From Sthenelais limicola (lineage: Eukaryota > Annelida > Polychaeta > Phyllodocida > Sigalionidae): DNA of 64,000 nt. The stretch lies in assembly GCA_942159475.1 (NCBI GenBank), contig OW804096.1:132298941-132362940 (forward strand), written 5' to 3'. Numbering within the stretch: the first letter of the stretch is position 1; each line of letters begins with the position of its first letter. Position numbers and translations under genes: made by a program. A model generated the notes under the pieces. That model saw only the letters and a program-made list of their open reading frames with translations, ran no database searches and was not told where the DNA came from. Below are positions 43,373-54,880 of the stretch, piece by piece.

Positions 43373-46298
43373 CTTATACCAGTAGGCGTTTCATAAAATT
43401 GTATAACTGACACCTCATCTCCTTCCACCCGCGTAGGCCTAAGTCTCCTAATAAAAAATCTAGCATTCAAAACCTTGCAACAAAGGAATACCGGTATATT
43501 TTTGTTTGCGTTTTATCCTATAATCTAGCTCATTGAAAGACGTGTGATAGCCAAATAACGCTATATCATATTGTACCAATAAACAATTCACTGCATGTTC
43601 ATGATAGGATGCTTAACTGAAAGTAATCTCAGAAGTCAAAAGTCGTTTTGCGACCTGGGAGGCCCCTCCCCCCAGCATATCGGTTTCCACAGGAATACTC
43701 CTGTTTAATGTCTTTATTTCTCTTATGTATGGACGTGTAATTTCTCTTGAAAACGTTTTAGTTCTACATTTATTTGCTTTCTACTGAACAAAGAATGTGA
43801 TACTCTTACCCCACCAGATAATAAATTGAATGAATAATAAGGTGAATAGAGCAATTAAAATAAAATAATTTCTTTTTACAAACTTAGGAAATCGGCCACG
43901 ATAACCTAAAAAAGGTGTTTTTTCCCGTATAGGAAATATAAATTACTCATGTATTTACGTGGTATACTTATGTTGAATACACATTTTCTTCATAATTGTA
44001 TATGTAATACCCTTATGGTTCCCCTAGGCAACGCATGAAGACACCCGGGTAGGGTACAATTGCGTTTTTTCTCCTTTCCTCATATTAATTAATGTAATTG
44101 GCCTCAAATGAAATAAAATAAAAATAAAAAAAATAATCTCCAGGATCTGCTTAAAAAAGGATGCTCAGTGAAGAGGAATGGGAAGTTTTTATTTAGTTAA
44201 AATTATTGCCAACTATTGTTTGATCGGTGATATTTTCGAAATTAAGAAACTTGTTGGTTTCAATGGCAACAGAATAAGTCTTATATATATATCGTTTCCT
44301 AAGTTATCTTAAAATATGTTGTATACAATTTTTTAAATGATCGATTTCTAATGGGCTTTTTCTACATTGAAGTGAGTAGCAATATCCTTCGAAAATAGTT
44401 GGGATCTTTAGGGAATAATTAATTTTTCACATTAAACTTCAAGATTTTCCCTAAAACGACTCTAAATTAAATCCAAATAATCCTTGTTGTGTGACAGATC
44501 GATCAGTGTTACGTGTGATACTGTCTATCTGTCTTGTCATGACTCGATCTGATGTGTGTACAACTTCTCCATTATATCATATCACCATGTTTTCCAATGC
44601 ATAGGATATATATGTTCATAACATTTACTCTGCGATTTGCCAAGAACTTAACCCATATATGCCCAGAGGGATCGTTTTCGACCCATGCTAGATGCTTTTT
44701 TCATCAGCAGTATTATATTGTTTTCAAATTAAATAAGTAATGAAAATGATATGTAGTTAATATGTGCATTAATAAAGTGTTTAAGCGTGTTTAACGAACT
44801 TGCATGGCCATAGTCATTGAGTATGTTATCCAATTTCGCAATATGGCTGAGTCTGAGGCATCCCCCACCCCCAACATTATAGCATGAGTCATGCTATTGC
44901 GCCAGACCAGCTCGAGATACACGATCATATCTAGACTCTACACGAACCATTATTAGAAATTATCCAGTAGGCCTAAATCGAGATCAGTCCCCAGACTGAG
45001 ACAACTCCCTATAACGATAGTCCCCCGCTCCTAGGACATTTACACTTGATACCAAGGAAAGATGTCTAAACAGAAAAGGTGATTGAAAATTGCATATTAC
45101 TAAGTAATTTTAGAAAATGAATACATAGAATGGACTAAAATATACCTCTGGCATCCATTTTCATTCTAAAACTAAAATTATCAACTTTTGGTAAACAAAG
45201 AATTGTGCTTCTCTGAGGTTGGGTCGAAAACGGCCTCCCTGTATTGGCATATCGTATCATCATATCAGTGAATACCATACCGGGTATGTGTAATGTCTAG
45301 TAATATGAATAAGTTTGTATCTTATAATTTCAACTTGAGGCTTTTAACATGTTTGTGACTGATGTTGTATAATGAACTTTTGCTCAATATGTATTCCAGA
45401 CTCGTTTTAATTCACTTCCAGAAAAACACTGCATGATTTTGATGTGTATAGGTTATAGTATATCTATGCATATATAATTATAGCACACAATATATTTCCA
45501 TTTCTCGGTCATGAGCCAAAACGATGTAGTGCAAGTGTCATGTTTATCAATATAGAGGTCTAAACACAATGCCCAATGTTGATAAGAAAGTATGTCTATC
45601 GATTTATACACAGGCTATGTTGCTTTACGGCTAACTCTTAGGGGCCTACATAAATTATGTGATCACCACCAAGTCGGAACCAAGTTCCAGCGAAATAATT
45701 ATGTATACCATGGGTCACTGAATGCAACTCTTATTGTATGTACGGTACATGCAATGAATATTTTCGCATGTAAATAGACTCCCTTTAGTCATACATTGGT
45801 GCTACACCAGTTTGATTGTAGATAGGCCTATAATAATACTAGTTAGCTAATTAAGAGGTAGAATTGTGTAACTCTATAGATATGGATTTTTGCGATCCGG
45901 AATAAAGTATTAAATTGAATATCGTTTGTTTCAGATTGGAATCATGAGCTAATGAATAAAACTTGAAAGTACTTAAGTAAACTGATTTGTATTTAAAGAT
46001 TTTTATTCAGACAAAAGCATTGTGCACAAGTACATTATATCTCAGAATTTGCTGATTTTCTAATATTTCATTCTTTCATAATTTCTCAAAATTTTAGTGA
46101 CGATCTTGTTCACCTAAATAATAATAATAATCTGACATATGATTGATATAGACAATGTAAAAACATAAGCACATACGATAGCTGTATAAAAACAAACACC
46201 AGCGCTTGATATTGATGTTTTATTTGATTCTTTAATGGGCCAAGGCAAGATGTTCTAGTTGATACAACCAACAGAAAGATAGCCGGACGAGAATGTTA
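43373..46298. other. Gene-free 2.9-kb region
   Basis: AT-rich with no supported gene or clear transposon. A 21-base word ending GCGATTTGCCAA near 44626 is shared with about 12876. Confidence 0.5.
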
Positions 46299-46605
46299 TT
46301 ATAGCATTAATACCCAAGGTTTTGGATGGTCCGAGTGGTCTGTTGCCTGGTGGACAATTCAAGGGGTGTTAGCCCCGAGAATTACCACCAGGCAACAGAC
46401 CACTTAGACCATCCCAAACCGAGGGTATTAGTGCTTTTAGACACAGTTTGGTCAGATTCGACTGTTATTTACCACTTACTGACTTTTATTTACCAGTTCT
46501 TTTGATGTCTATAACCCCGATTCCTTACTGGAACTTGCCGGAAGTGATTGCCATGGTCTATATTGTGACAAAAATACACCCCAGAATCTGACCAAACTAG
46601 GTCTA
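46299..46605. mobile_element. Nested foldback element
   Basis: Arms of about 55 bp (GGTCTGTTGCCTGGTGG near 46337 and its complement near 46386) surround a short loop. Next to it, GTTTGGTCAGATTC (46446) recurs inverted as GAATCTGACCAAAC (46583). These may be two small hairpin elements side by side or one nested in another. Confidence 0.7.
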
Positions 46606-48018
46606 ATAGAATAATATTACCCTGAAATGATATATTGTTAGCAGCTGCTGTGTAGTGCTGGCTTGCATGTTTTGAAAGTTTTCAGGCATAGTTCCGATAA
46701 TTTGGCAAGAAATACAGTACCGTACTGATAAGGTATTAAAATATAACAAATAAATCTACAAATAATACCAAATGGCACTCTGTGCTGTTAATGATTGGGT
46801 CTCAACGAAACGAGTCCTGAAGGGATGAGTTCTATTCTTCAGCTCTTCTCGACCCGATTATAACCCTACATCGTGCCATTTGGTGTAATAACGGCACATG
46901 TGTGTGATTACAAAAAGCTGAAGGAACCCCTGAACAGCACGGTAGGGCCTAGTAACTGATCAAGTAGGCCTATGGAATATTATAACAGAGAAAATGATAT
47001 GTCTTGAATAGAATGATTTTCTGTAATCAAAGAATGATCCCATCCCAGAGATTAGGCTACAGTGTTTTATTGTCTACATTGCCCTAAATAGAAACAGATT
47101 TTGTGTAATTTCTCTACAGTCTTTAGGCCTAACCAATTGCTCTGAATTCACTTTAGGGTATGGTAGGCTAGATCTACCCCTATACTTTGGTCTCTCGGAG
47201 ATTACATTCAAATCTTTAAAAAAATAAAAATATCCCTCAAATATTAGCCCACATGGTTATCTACAGGCCTAATTTAATCATAGGCCTACTCTTGTTTAGC
47301 CTATGCTCTAAAATTAACCTTGGAAACCGATTTTTAACAATATTTTTTCATTTTTTGTCAATTCAGCCGATTCCAAATGCTAAAATGTAGCCTGCCGTAC
47401 GGTAGCCTATAGCTCTAGCACCCACACCTTCCCCACCACCCAGGCACATAGGCCTAGTCCTACAAACTAAAATAAACTTAGGCCCTATTTTTAAACTGAT
47501 TTAGCATGAAATGTAATCTTCGGGATATGGGGCATATTTCTGGGCCTAGCCTACGTTCTCTGACCGCATGCTTCCCATCAGGCAAAGACGCTGTCTGCTG
47601 CAGCACAGTTCTGCCACCTACAGGCCTATAGTCTGGTGGCGCCCCCTCCTGTGAAATATTCGAATATTAGGGCGCGTAAGTAGTCCACCGCGGCGATTTT
47701 TTGAGTCACGCTACTGTTGCAGTTTCATGACGTCATGTGGACATGTCGCGCAAAAGTCCCATAGCCCCAACGTTACCGCGATATTAAATCTCTGTTCTTT
47801 CAACGATCATATAGATTTAGGACTTCTAACTCACATATATCCATCTCTAGAGGCATACGATTTCAACTATAGCCTCCATAATCCTTAAACTTTTACAGGG
47901 GCGATGTAAAGAGTGATTATTTATTGCCCCAATGCTAACTCTATGGAGATTGTTTACTTCCGGTCCACACATCGGTACAACTACGCGACTAATTTTCGTT
48001 AATTCGCGCCCCGCCGCC
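46606..48018. promoter_or_regulatory. MITE and upstream region of the RIIAD1 homologue
   Basis: CCAAATGGCA (46768-46777) and TGCCATTTGG (46874-46883) border a 116-bp inverted-repeat element related to about 11260-11330. Closer to the gene the DNA becomes CpG-richer. A perfect cAMP-response element TGACGTCA lies at 47728-47735 and an ETS-type ACTTCCGG at 47956-47963, both plausible promoter sites for the start at 48019. Confidence 0.5.
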
Positions 48019-51000
48019 ATGACACTTACACACTCTATACCGAGAAGGATGACAGGTGAAAAGAAAAACAGCCAACCACACGGTATGGAATCTTATGATT
48101 CTGCTGGTCCTGACGATTTGGGAGCGTTAAGCAGCGAACAACAAGCGAAACTAAATCAATTCAAGGTATGTCCATGGGTTTGTTTGTGTGTTATCCTCTT
48201 AAACTTGTGAATGATTCTGCCCAGCAACGAGCCGCGACAGGCGTAAACAAACTCTGCGCTACCAATGCCCGTGATATTTTAACATGGATAACTTCTGAAA
48301 AATCGTCCGTACATACTGATAAAATACATTTTTAGATAGTCCTACTTTATCTCGCCATTGTACTACGGGGAAAATGCTATTATACTAAGAAATATTTAAG
48401 CCAGGCGTCTTGAAGTTCCCTTGAGCGATAATTAGGTGTTTGGTCCATTGCCTTGCTATACATAGGCTAGTGAATGAGTTGGCGGAGAGTATTATTTATA
48501 AATATAAGGCCTATCGATCTCTACTTTCCCAGTTATGGAAGGAAAGGCTGGTTAAATACTTATACTGGCGAACCGTAATATTATAGGCTATATAAGCTTG
48601 GTTAATTTACAAGTATTGTTCATGAGTTTTTAATTTGAGTTAACTAAAAAATCCATGCATAACATAAACCATAAGGCATAACAAACAGTAGAATTCCTTT
48701 ACAACTACAAGCTGTTTTAAAAGTTAAATGAACACATATTTATCATATTAGACTAACAGTCAGGAATCGCATCATGAGAAACCAAAGCATAACGGAGCTA
48801 TATATCATGACCCCACCAGAAAACCTCTTAATTAGTATTTCGCTTTAATTATGAACCCTAGATAGCTGTGATTATCTTTTTCTTAATTATTACATTTTCT
48901 TCACAGGTCAAGACCAGATTGGAAAATGAACGATACATGCGCCAACATCCTGAGATTGACTGTCTCGTCAGTGGATTCTTAAGGTATGTATATAATACTA
49001 AACTGAAATATTATAGGCATATATAAACCTCGGTGTTATCACTTAATTATCATGTTAATTATATTATGTCAGGAAAACACATTAATTTCATCTAAAAATT
49101 TTAATTCATATATACCGGTATATAATGTCTACTAATACCTCTCCTCTCCACTCATATAAGGTATCCATATATAATATGACTTTATTTAAATAGGGAGGTT
49201 TTGCTACATCAACCAGACAGTATCCGTGATTTTGCTGCAGGTAATTATTAAGTATATGTTTTGATTGATATGTATATTATAGTTCATTTAATTTACAAGA
49301 TGAATTTGTTCGAGAACCTTGACATAATTATGGAATTAATGTACCAATCCTACGAGGTAATTTCTTCATAGGTTACAAACCACTATGTTGACATGTCTAG
49401 AGGCGACTTTTCATTCAAATTTGTACTTTACTGCATTGACGTTACTCCTAATAAGCTTGTAAAGCGCGATATCCACTTGCACGATAATCGGTCACCTAGC
49501 GGTCACCGACAATCGGTCACCGGGGGTCACCGACAATCGCGCAAGTGGATACCGGGGACCGACAATCGGTCACCTGGTGCATTTTGTCGGTGACGTTTGT
49601 CGGTGACCCCTCCCGACAAAGTTAGAATCTTCTAACTTTGTCGGGAGGGGTCACCGACAATCGGTCCCCCCTGCAATTTTTTTATTTTTTTTTCCGGCTG
49701 GTATGGCCATATCGATGTTGGTTATGATTGGGAAACACCTCAATTACATTTGCATCAACGTTTTAGTTCATTTCCACATTAATTTTGTTACTATTTGGGG
49801 TTGATTATATTTCATATTGGTCTTTTTAAGGCATTTTTCCGCATTTTTTCAATTATTTATCATTTAGTATGGTTTTATTGAATAGTGTTATTTGGAGTTA
49901 ATTTGTACATTTATTTTTATCATTTCCATCATTCATTATATATATTTATTGGTATTTTTGGGTGATTATTTCGACTATTTCGACTTCAAAAGTCTCCCAA
50001 TCGTACAGTATATTACACCACGTTGTAGCATACTGATTTAACTTAATATTTCTTTAATTAGATATACCGAATATAGGTTTTAATATATTTAATTCCATAC
50101 ATAATAATTATGAGTAATTCTCCCAATCGAGCATCATTTGGTTTTCCAGCCTAGGGTGTCTACAACCTGTACTTGGGATTATCACACATGAATATAACCG
50201 TTTTATTTGAATTCCTTGGCAAAAATAGACCTACCCAGTATAAATAAAAGCTTTAAAAAAAAGGTGGTCATTTGTAGACAGAGTAGAAAGATTTCCCTCT
50301 CTTGGAGGCATTTTAAGGATCTCGTGGAGAAAATCAACAGCCTCAAGAAATAAGAATCCCCAACTAAGCGTGAAACGTTCATTTCCGCGGTCTTTTTTCG
50401 AAAAGGTAATGTGTATACGCCCCCCCCCCCCCCCCCTTTTGAAGAGTAAAATAATATTGTACCAAAACAAGACCCAAAATGTAAGCAACGAAACCAAAGA
50501 AATATGGCTAAAGCTAAATGCTGATTTGAATTCTACATGTGAAGATCTAAGCCAAAACTGAGGTACGAATCGCTTAAAAATAAAACATGAAAATGTTCCT
50601 GTTAACATTTTGAATCTCTAAGAGTCAGTCATATTGAGAGTCGCATGATAACAATGTATATTTCTCAACCCAAAAGATCTGGGTCAAAATATTCTTTTAT
50701 TTTTGAACAAGCAGGAAAGAGCTATGTAATTTTAGATGTATAAGCTCGAGGTGAGGAAGAAGTTTTGTTGATAGGCTGAATAAAATCATGTTTCAAAAAA
50801 AAAAAAGAAAAAAAAAAAAAAAGAGGCGTCCTTTCTCTAGGACCTCCTGAGTGACGTTGGTATTAGTTGAGACGTCCTAATTAATCAGATATTTAAGTAC
50901 GAATGTATTGTATGTTGCCGCAACAAACAACACATTTTGGCATATAATCAAACTAAATATATGAACAAATTAACTCTTTTTGCTATCATTTGGTACCTAA

Positions 51001-51904
51001 AGACATGGGTACTGCAAGACCAAATGAGAAATAACATTAAATTAGAGTAGGATAAATATACCGACCTTCGTTTGAAACAATATCTGAGGAAATCACAACT
51101 AAAATATAATATAAATGCCTGGTACACGATTATCGTACAAGTGGATACCAGTGACCGACGATCGGTCACCCCTAGGTGACCGATTGTCGGTGACATTTTT
51201 GTTACATTTTTGTCGTGTAAGTAAATACCGGGAACCGACGAAGGTGACCGACGATGGCAGGGAACCGATTGTCGGTCACCTTTGGACACTTTTGTCGGTT
51301 GTCGGTTGTCGGCTAAGTGGATATCGCACTTAGTATAATTACTGCAATAGTCTAATTGGTAAACTTGTAGGTCGAAAAGGGACCACCAGGACTTACAATC
51401 ATCCATGCATTTGGTGATTTAAAATTCACAAACTAAAGAGAGAGAAAAATTCAAAATGTTGTATAATCGTTATGTGGGTGGAAGGACATGCCACTTCCAC
51501 CAGGGGGTGCCACATGCGGGAGCCACGTGGTCATGCGAGCTACTCATAAGTGAATAGAATTGCAGTGTCCCTTCTAGTCATTTAAACTCAGCTCTAATCA
51601 AGCTCTACAATCGCCAAGCTAGCCCTCCATTATTAAATATCCTACATAGAGAAATAGCTAGAAATCACATTTAGCTAGAGCTAGCCCTCCATTATTAAAT
51701 ATCCTACATAGAGAAATAGCTAGAAATCACATTCCTACAAAAAAACAAAAAAAATAGAAATCACATTTAATTTTAATATCCTATACATACCTAATCTCTT
51801 TTACAGAGCATTTCGTCAAACCACAACTTCCAGCGCAACTGGAACTTCAGCTTGAAGAACGGCAACGTACCCTAAGACAGAACAAAGTACTCCAGAAACT
51901 TTGA
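48019..51904 (+). CDS. RIIAD1: RIIa domain-containing protein 1 homologue, four exons, 122 residues
   Basis: Exons: 48019-48165, 48907-48983, 49194-49240, 51807-51904; all introns are GT-AG and the phases join to 369 bases. The start is the ATG in a GCCGCCATG Kozak context; the frame is also open upstream to 47932, and internal ATGs at 48049 and 48085 are alternatives. Residues about 40-100 match RIIAD1 in order: GALSSEQQAKLNQFK, then RLENERYMR, CLVSGFLREVLLHQPD and IRDFAAEHF. This fold resembles the dimerisation/docking domain of PKA type II regulatory subunits, which binds amphipathic helices of anchoring proteins. Vertebrate RIIAD1 is linked to cilia and sperm; here that is inference. The C-terminal QLEERQRTLRQNKVLQKL is a short coiled coil. 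AATAAA follows at 52118. Confidence 0.9.
49464..51329. mobile_element. Palindromic-word transposon in intron 3 of the RIIAD1 homologue (copy 2)
   Basis: Both ends read inward G(C/T)GCGATATCCACTT; right after the right end is TTAG and before the left end GTAA, perhaps worn TTAA duplications. About 200 bases at each end are packed with CCGACAATCGGTCACC-type words in both orientations. At 49619-49648 a perfect hairpin (CGACAAAGTTAGAA and mirror) sits where copy 1 has its own hairpin. The middle is AT-rich with no transposase frame. An internal word-rich block at 51118-51329 is the right end. Confidence 0.75.
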
Positions 51905-54880
51905 TCAATATGTTCGCTGTTTCTACATTCCATTCATTCCATCGATGACTATCAAGATCCTTTGTCTTTTTATCTACAAATTGGTTTGCCATAAATCTTT
52001 ATGAAGTTATAGGCAGAAGCGTCCTCCGATCCTGTTGACATACGTCAATTTACTATTTATATCTCTGTGCATCATTTAATCTAACTCCTGTTTCTGACAT
52101 TGTACATATACATGCACAATAAAAGTATTTAACTACAGCTGCATGGAGTTGTCTTTATAGCATATCCACATCGAAAACTCCCAGAAATACGTCTATAATT
52201 TTAGCCACAATGTATTGGGGGATTAGCTGACTCTATGTATTTTGAAGGTTGTGGGCCACAGTGAATTTACAGTACATCTTTTAGTTCATAATTATTTAAA
52301 ACGATTCATATAGAATCCTATTATGCGTAAAGCCATTTCAGGGAAGCGATTAACATCAAGAAATTAGGCCAACAATGCACTAACTTTTATTGTTCCATAT
52401 TAGACAAAAATCAGATTCAAGTCGATTCTATTTAAAGCCTACGGACCCACAAACGATATCCAACATCCCGCATAAATCTATTGTTCAGTGCCCTTTAAAG
52501 TACCGGCCGTGTTGATAAGTTTAGGTACTGCTTTTAAAGTTTCTTATTCTACTGCACACATTTTTATTAAAGCAACGTACTTTAAGATCTGTAGCTCAGT
52601 AGGCAGAATGCGATCAGTCTATGCTTCCGTCTCCGTGTAAAGAACGGCAGAGTGCAGTTACCAAGTTCCCCTTGTTTTTAAAAAAAACAAAACCCACCAA
52701 ACAGTCGCCACTGCTATATTATGGTGCCTCCTAGTGTTACTTATGCATGTATTTCAAGCAAACTAACATATACGGGCGCTACACGTGGACTTTTCTTACA
52801 CTAAATTATCCTCGTGGTTATTCCTTTGTTATTATGGATGTATTATGACGTGTAAACAAGTGTATCTACGATGTTAGGCCGGTAGCCGTTTCCCATATGA
52901 TAATTGAGAGGCAATTCTAGACAGTTGTGAAGAAGTAGGATACATACATAAATCAGGACATGGCCTTCATTCAGACTGTATTTATACTATTTGATGTAGT
53001 GAGTATGATGATCTATAATTATAAGAAATGAACACTGAATTGTTATATGCTAACTCAAGTGGCGGCAATACAAAATCATGCCTAGTTAGTTTTGTACGAC
53101 AATCGAAATCGAAAAATATGTATGTACCGGTATGTACGAGATCTTACTATTCCATAAATAATTATCAACAATTAAAGTTATAACGAATGTGGTGTTGACG
53201 ACATTGTTATTAGATCTTTGATATCTTGGTGGGCGACGCTTAAGAATACTAAATGTAAGGATGGCGCGTTTTTAACTGAGATTGGTTTTCTTTACTAGTT
53301 AAAATTTTCAAAACATTTTTTGCTTCTCTAAATAAGAAAAGATTAATTATTTAATGTTCTTTGGATAAATTCGGAACCTTGATACCAATTATTAATTCCA
53401 ATTTAGTCTATTTAACTATATCACCGAAAAATCATTATTTATATAAAAAAAAATACTCATCGCAGCAAACTTTGGTCGAGCGCGCCATCTACTGCCCTTG
53501 AGGTTTATTATCGAGTGTCCAAGGAAAAGAGACCGATAGCTTCATTGTCGTTACACAGCCGTTGTTAAGGAAGAAACCCATCAACCCATTTCAAAGAGCC
53601 GTTCTCAAGAAATTACCGTCCTTCAAACCTGCCCTTTACATATACTACTGGTTCCCCTCCCTATGTATCCACTTAATTGCTTTAGCGCACTCCTTGTGCG
53701 TCACGCGCTACACGAGTAGTACCTAGGCAATATAACATTTTCTATACCGTGCCATATCATACTGTCTTATGGACAAAAGTGAGGGGGGAGAGTGATTGAT
53801 AAAGGGAGGGGGAGGGGGAGTGAGAGCGTGAGCGGGTAGAGAGTACCACCGGAGCAGAGCGAAAGCTAGGGGCGGTTCTCGGCATGGAAAGTAGGTCACA
53901 AAAGTATGATGTCCGCCGAGGTTGGTGCAATCCCGGCGTAACCGATAGTGGCGATATCGACGCGCTATTGCTGAATTATATTAAATAGTGTTAGATATAA
54001 TTACAATCATTCGTTGTCATATATTTATAAGTGTCAATGGCCACCTTGTGATGGACTATTATATTGGCATATCCTGGCAGGGCTGGATATCCTATCATGG
54101 GTAGACATACGTACATCCACAGAACTTATAGAGCAAGTAGTGCCCGGATCTACTCATTTCAACTCTCTTTCATCTTGGTTGCACAATAGCCAAGCTAACC
54201 CTTCATTACTAAATATCCTTATTTACTAGGATAGCAGAACTATAGTTATTTTATCTGCATAATAGCCTACTTGTCATTATCATGTGCTTACATCCTGTTT
54301 ACATAATCTGCCTTCGTGGAAGGGGAGGGATTCGGGATTCCTCTTTATTTGATTAAACTGGTCAGATGAATAACACTTTATATCTTTTTAGATCTTTATT
54401 GATTCCTCGTACAAATTATGTATGTGTCTCACTATCTCATTATGAGGTAAATGTACCAACATTATCAAGATGTCAATATCCGATCATCTCTTGGACTCCG
54501 TCCTTTTCAGAACGAATCGTACATTTTTTCTTCATATAAAACTTAAATGATACTTGCTCTCACTACATTACATCTACAAATAGAAAGTGAATATAAGAAG
54601 AAGGAAGGGATAGATAATTATTAATTCGACAAAGAATTAAAGACTGTAACAACTTTCAATAATAATATAATACTTCATAGTCAAAGAAACATTATGCAAT
54701 GATGCGTATGTGGTCCGCACTCCTCCGAATGAATATTACTTAAATGTGAGGAAAGCCCGACCTACGCACTATTTTGTGCAAATGGTATATCACAGAATGC
54801 TAGTAAAACAAGGAAACAATAACGATGATTCGTTTTTCCTTTTTTAACAGATTATAATACAAATATTACATCCTATCGCT
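51905..54880. other. Region between the RIIAD1 homologue and the next gene
   Basis: AATAAA at 52118-52123 is the probable poly(A) signal of the RIIAD1 homologue. A stretch near 54120-54225 (frame STHFNSLSSWLHNSQANP then LLNIL) resembles 51565-51655 in intron 3 of that gene (frame SSHLNSALIKLYNRQASP then LLNIL), so both may be relics of one repeat family; a 69-bp part of the latter is tandemly duplicated at 51616-51735. A TAGCTCAGTAGG word near 52593 resembles a tRNA A box, but no matching B box follows. No gene is supported. Confidence 0.5.

Noticed and set aside
12873..44646. Segmental duplication linking the regions after the J-domain copies
   Set aside because: Apart from one 21-base word the sequences do not align, so there is no support for a longer duplication.
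50231..50608. Minus-strand 125-codon frame with ERFTLSWGFLFLEAVDFLHE
   Set aside because: The matching stretch in copy 1 of the element (33960-34110) has stop codons, so coding is not conserved.
52576..52660. tRNA gene starting near the A-box-like TAGCTCAGTAGG
   Set aside because: No B box or cloverleaf follows at the right distance, so at most it is a degraded tRNA-derived repeat.
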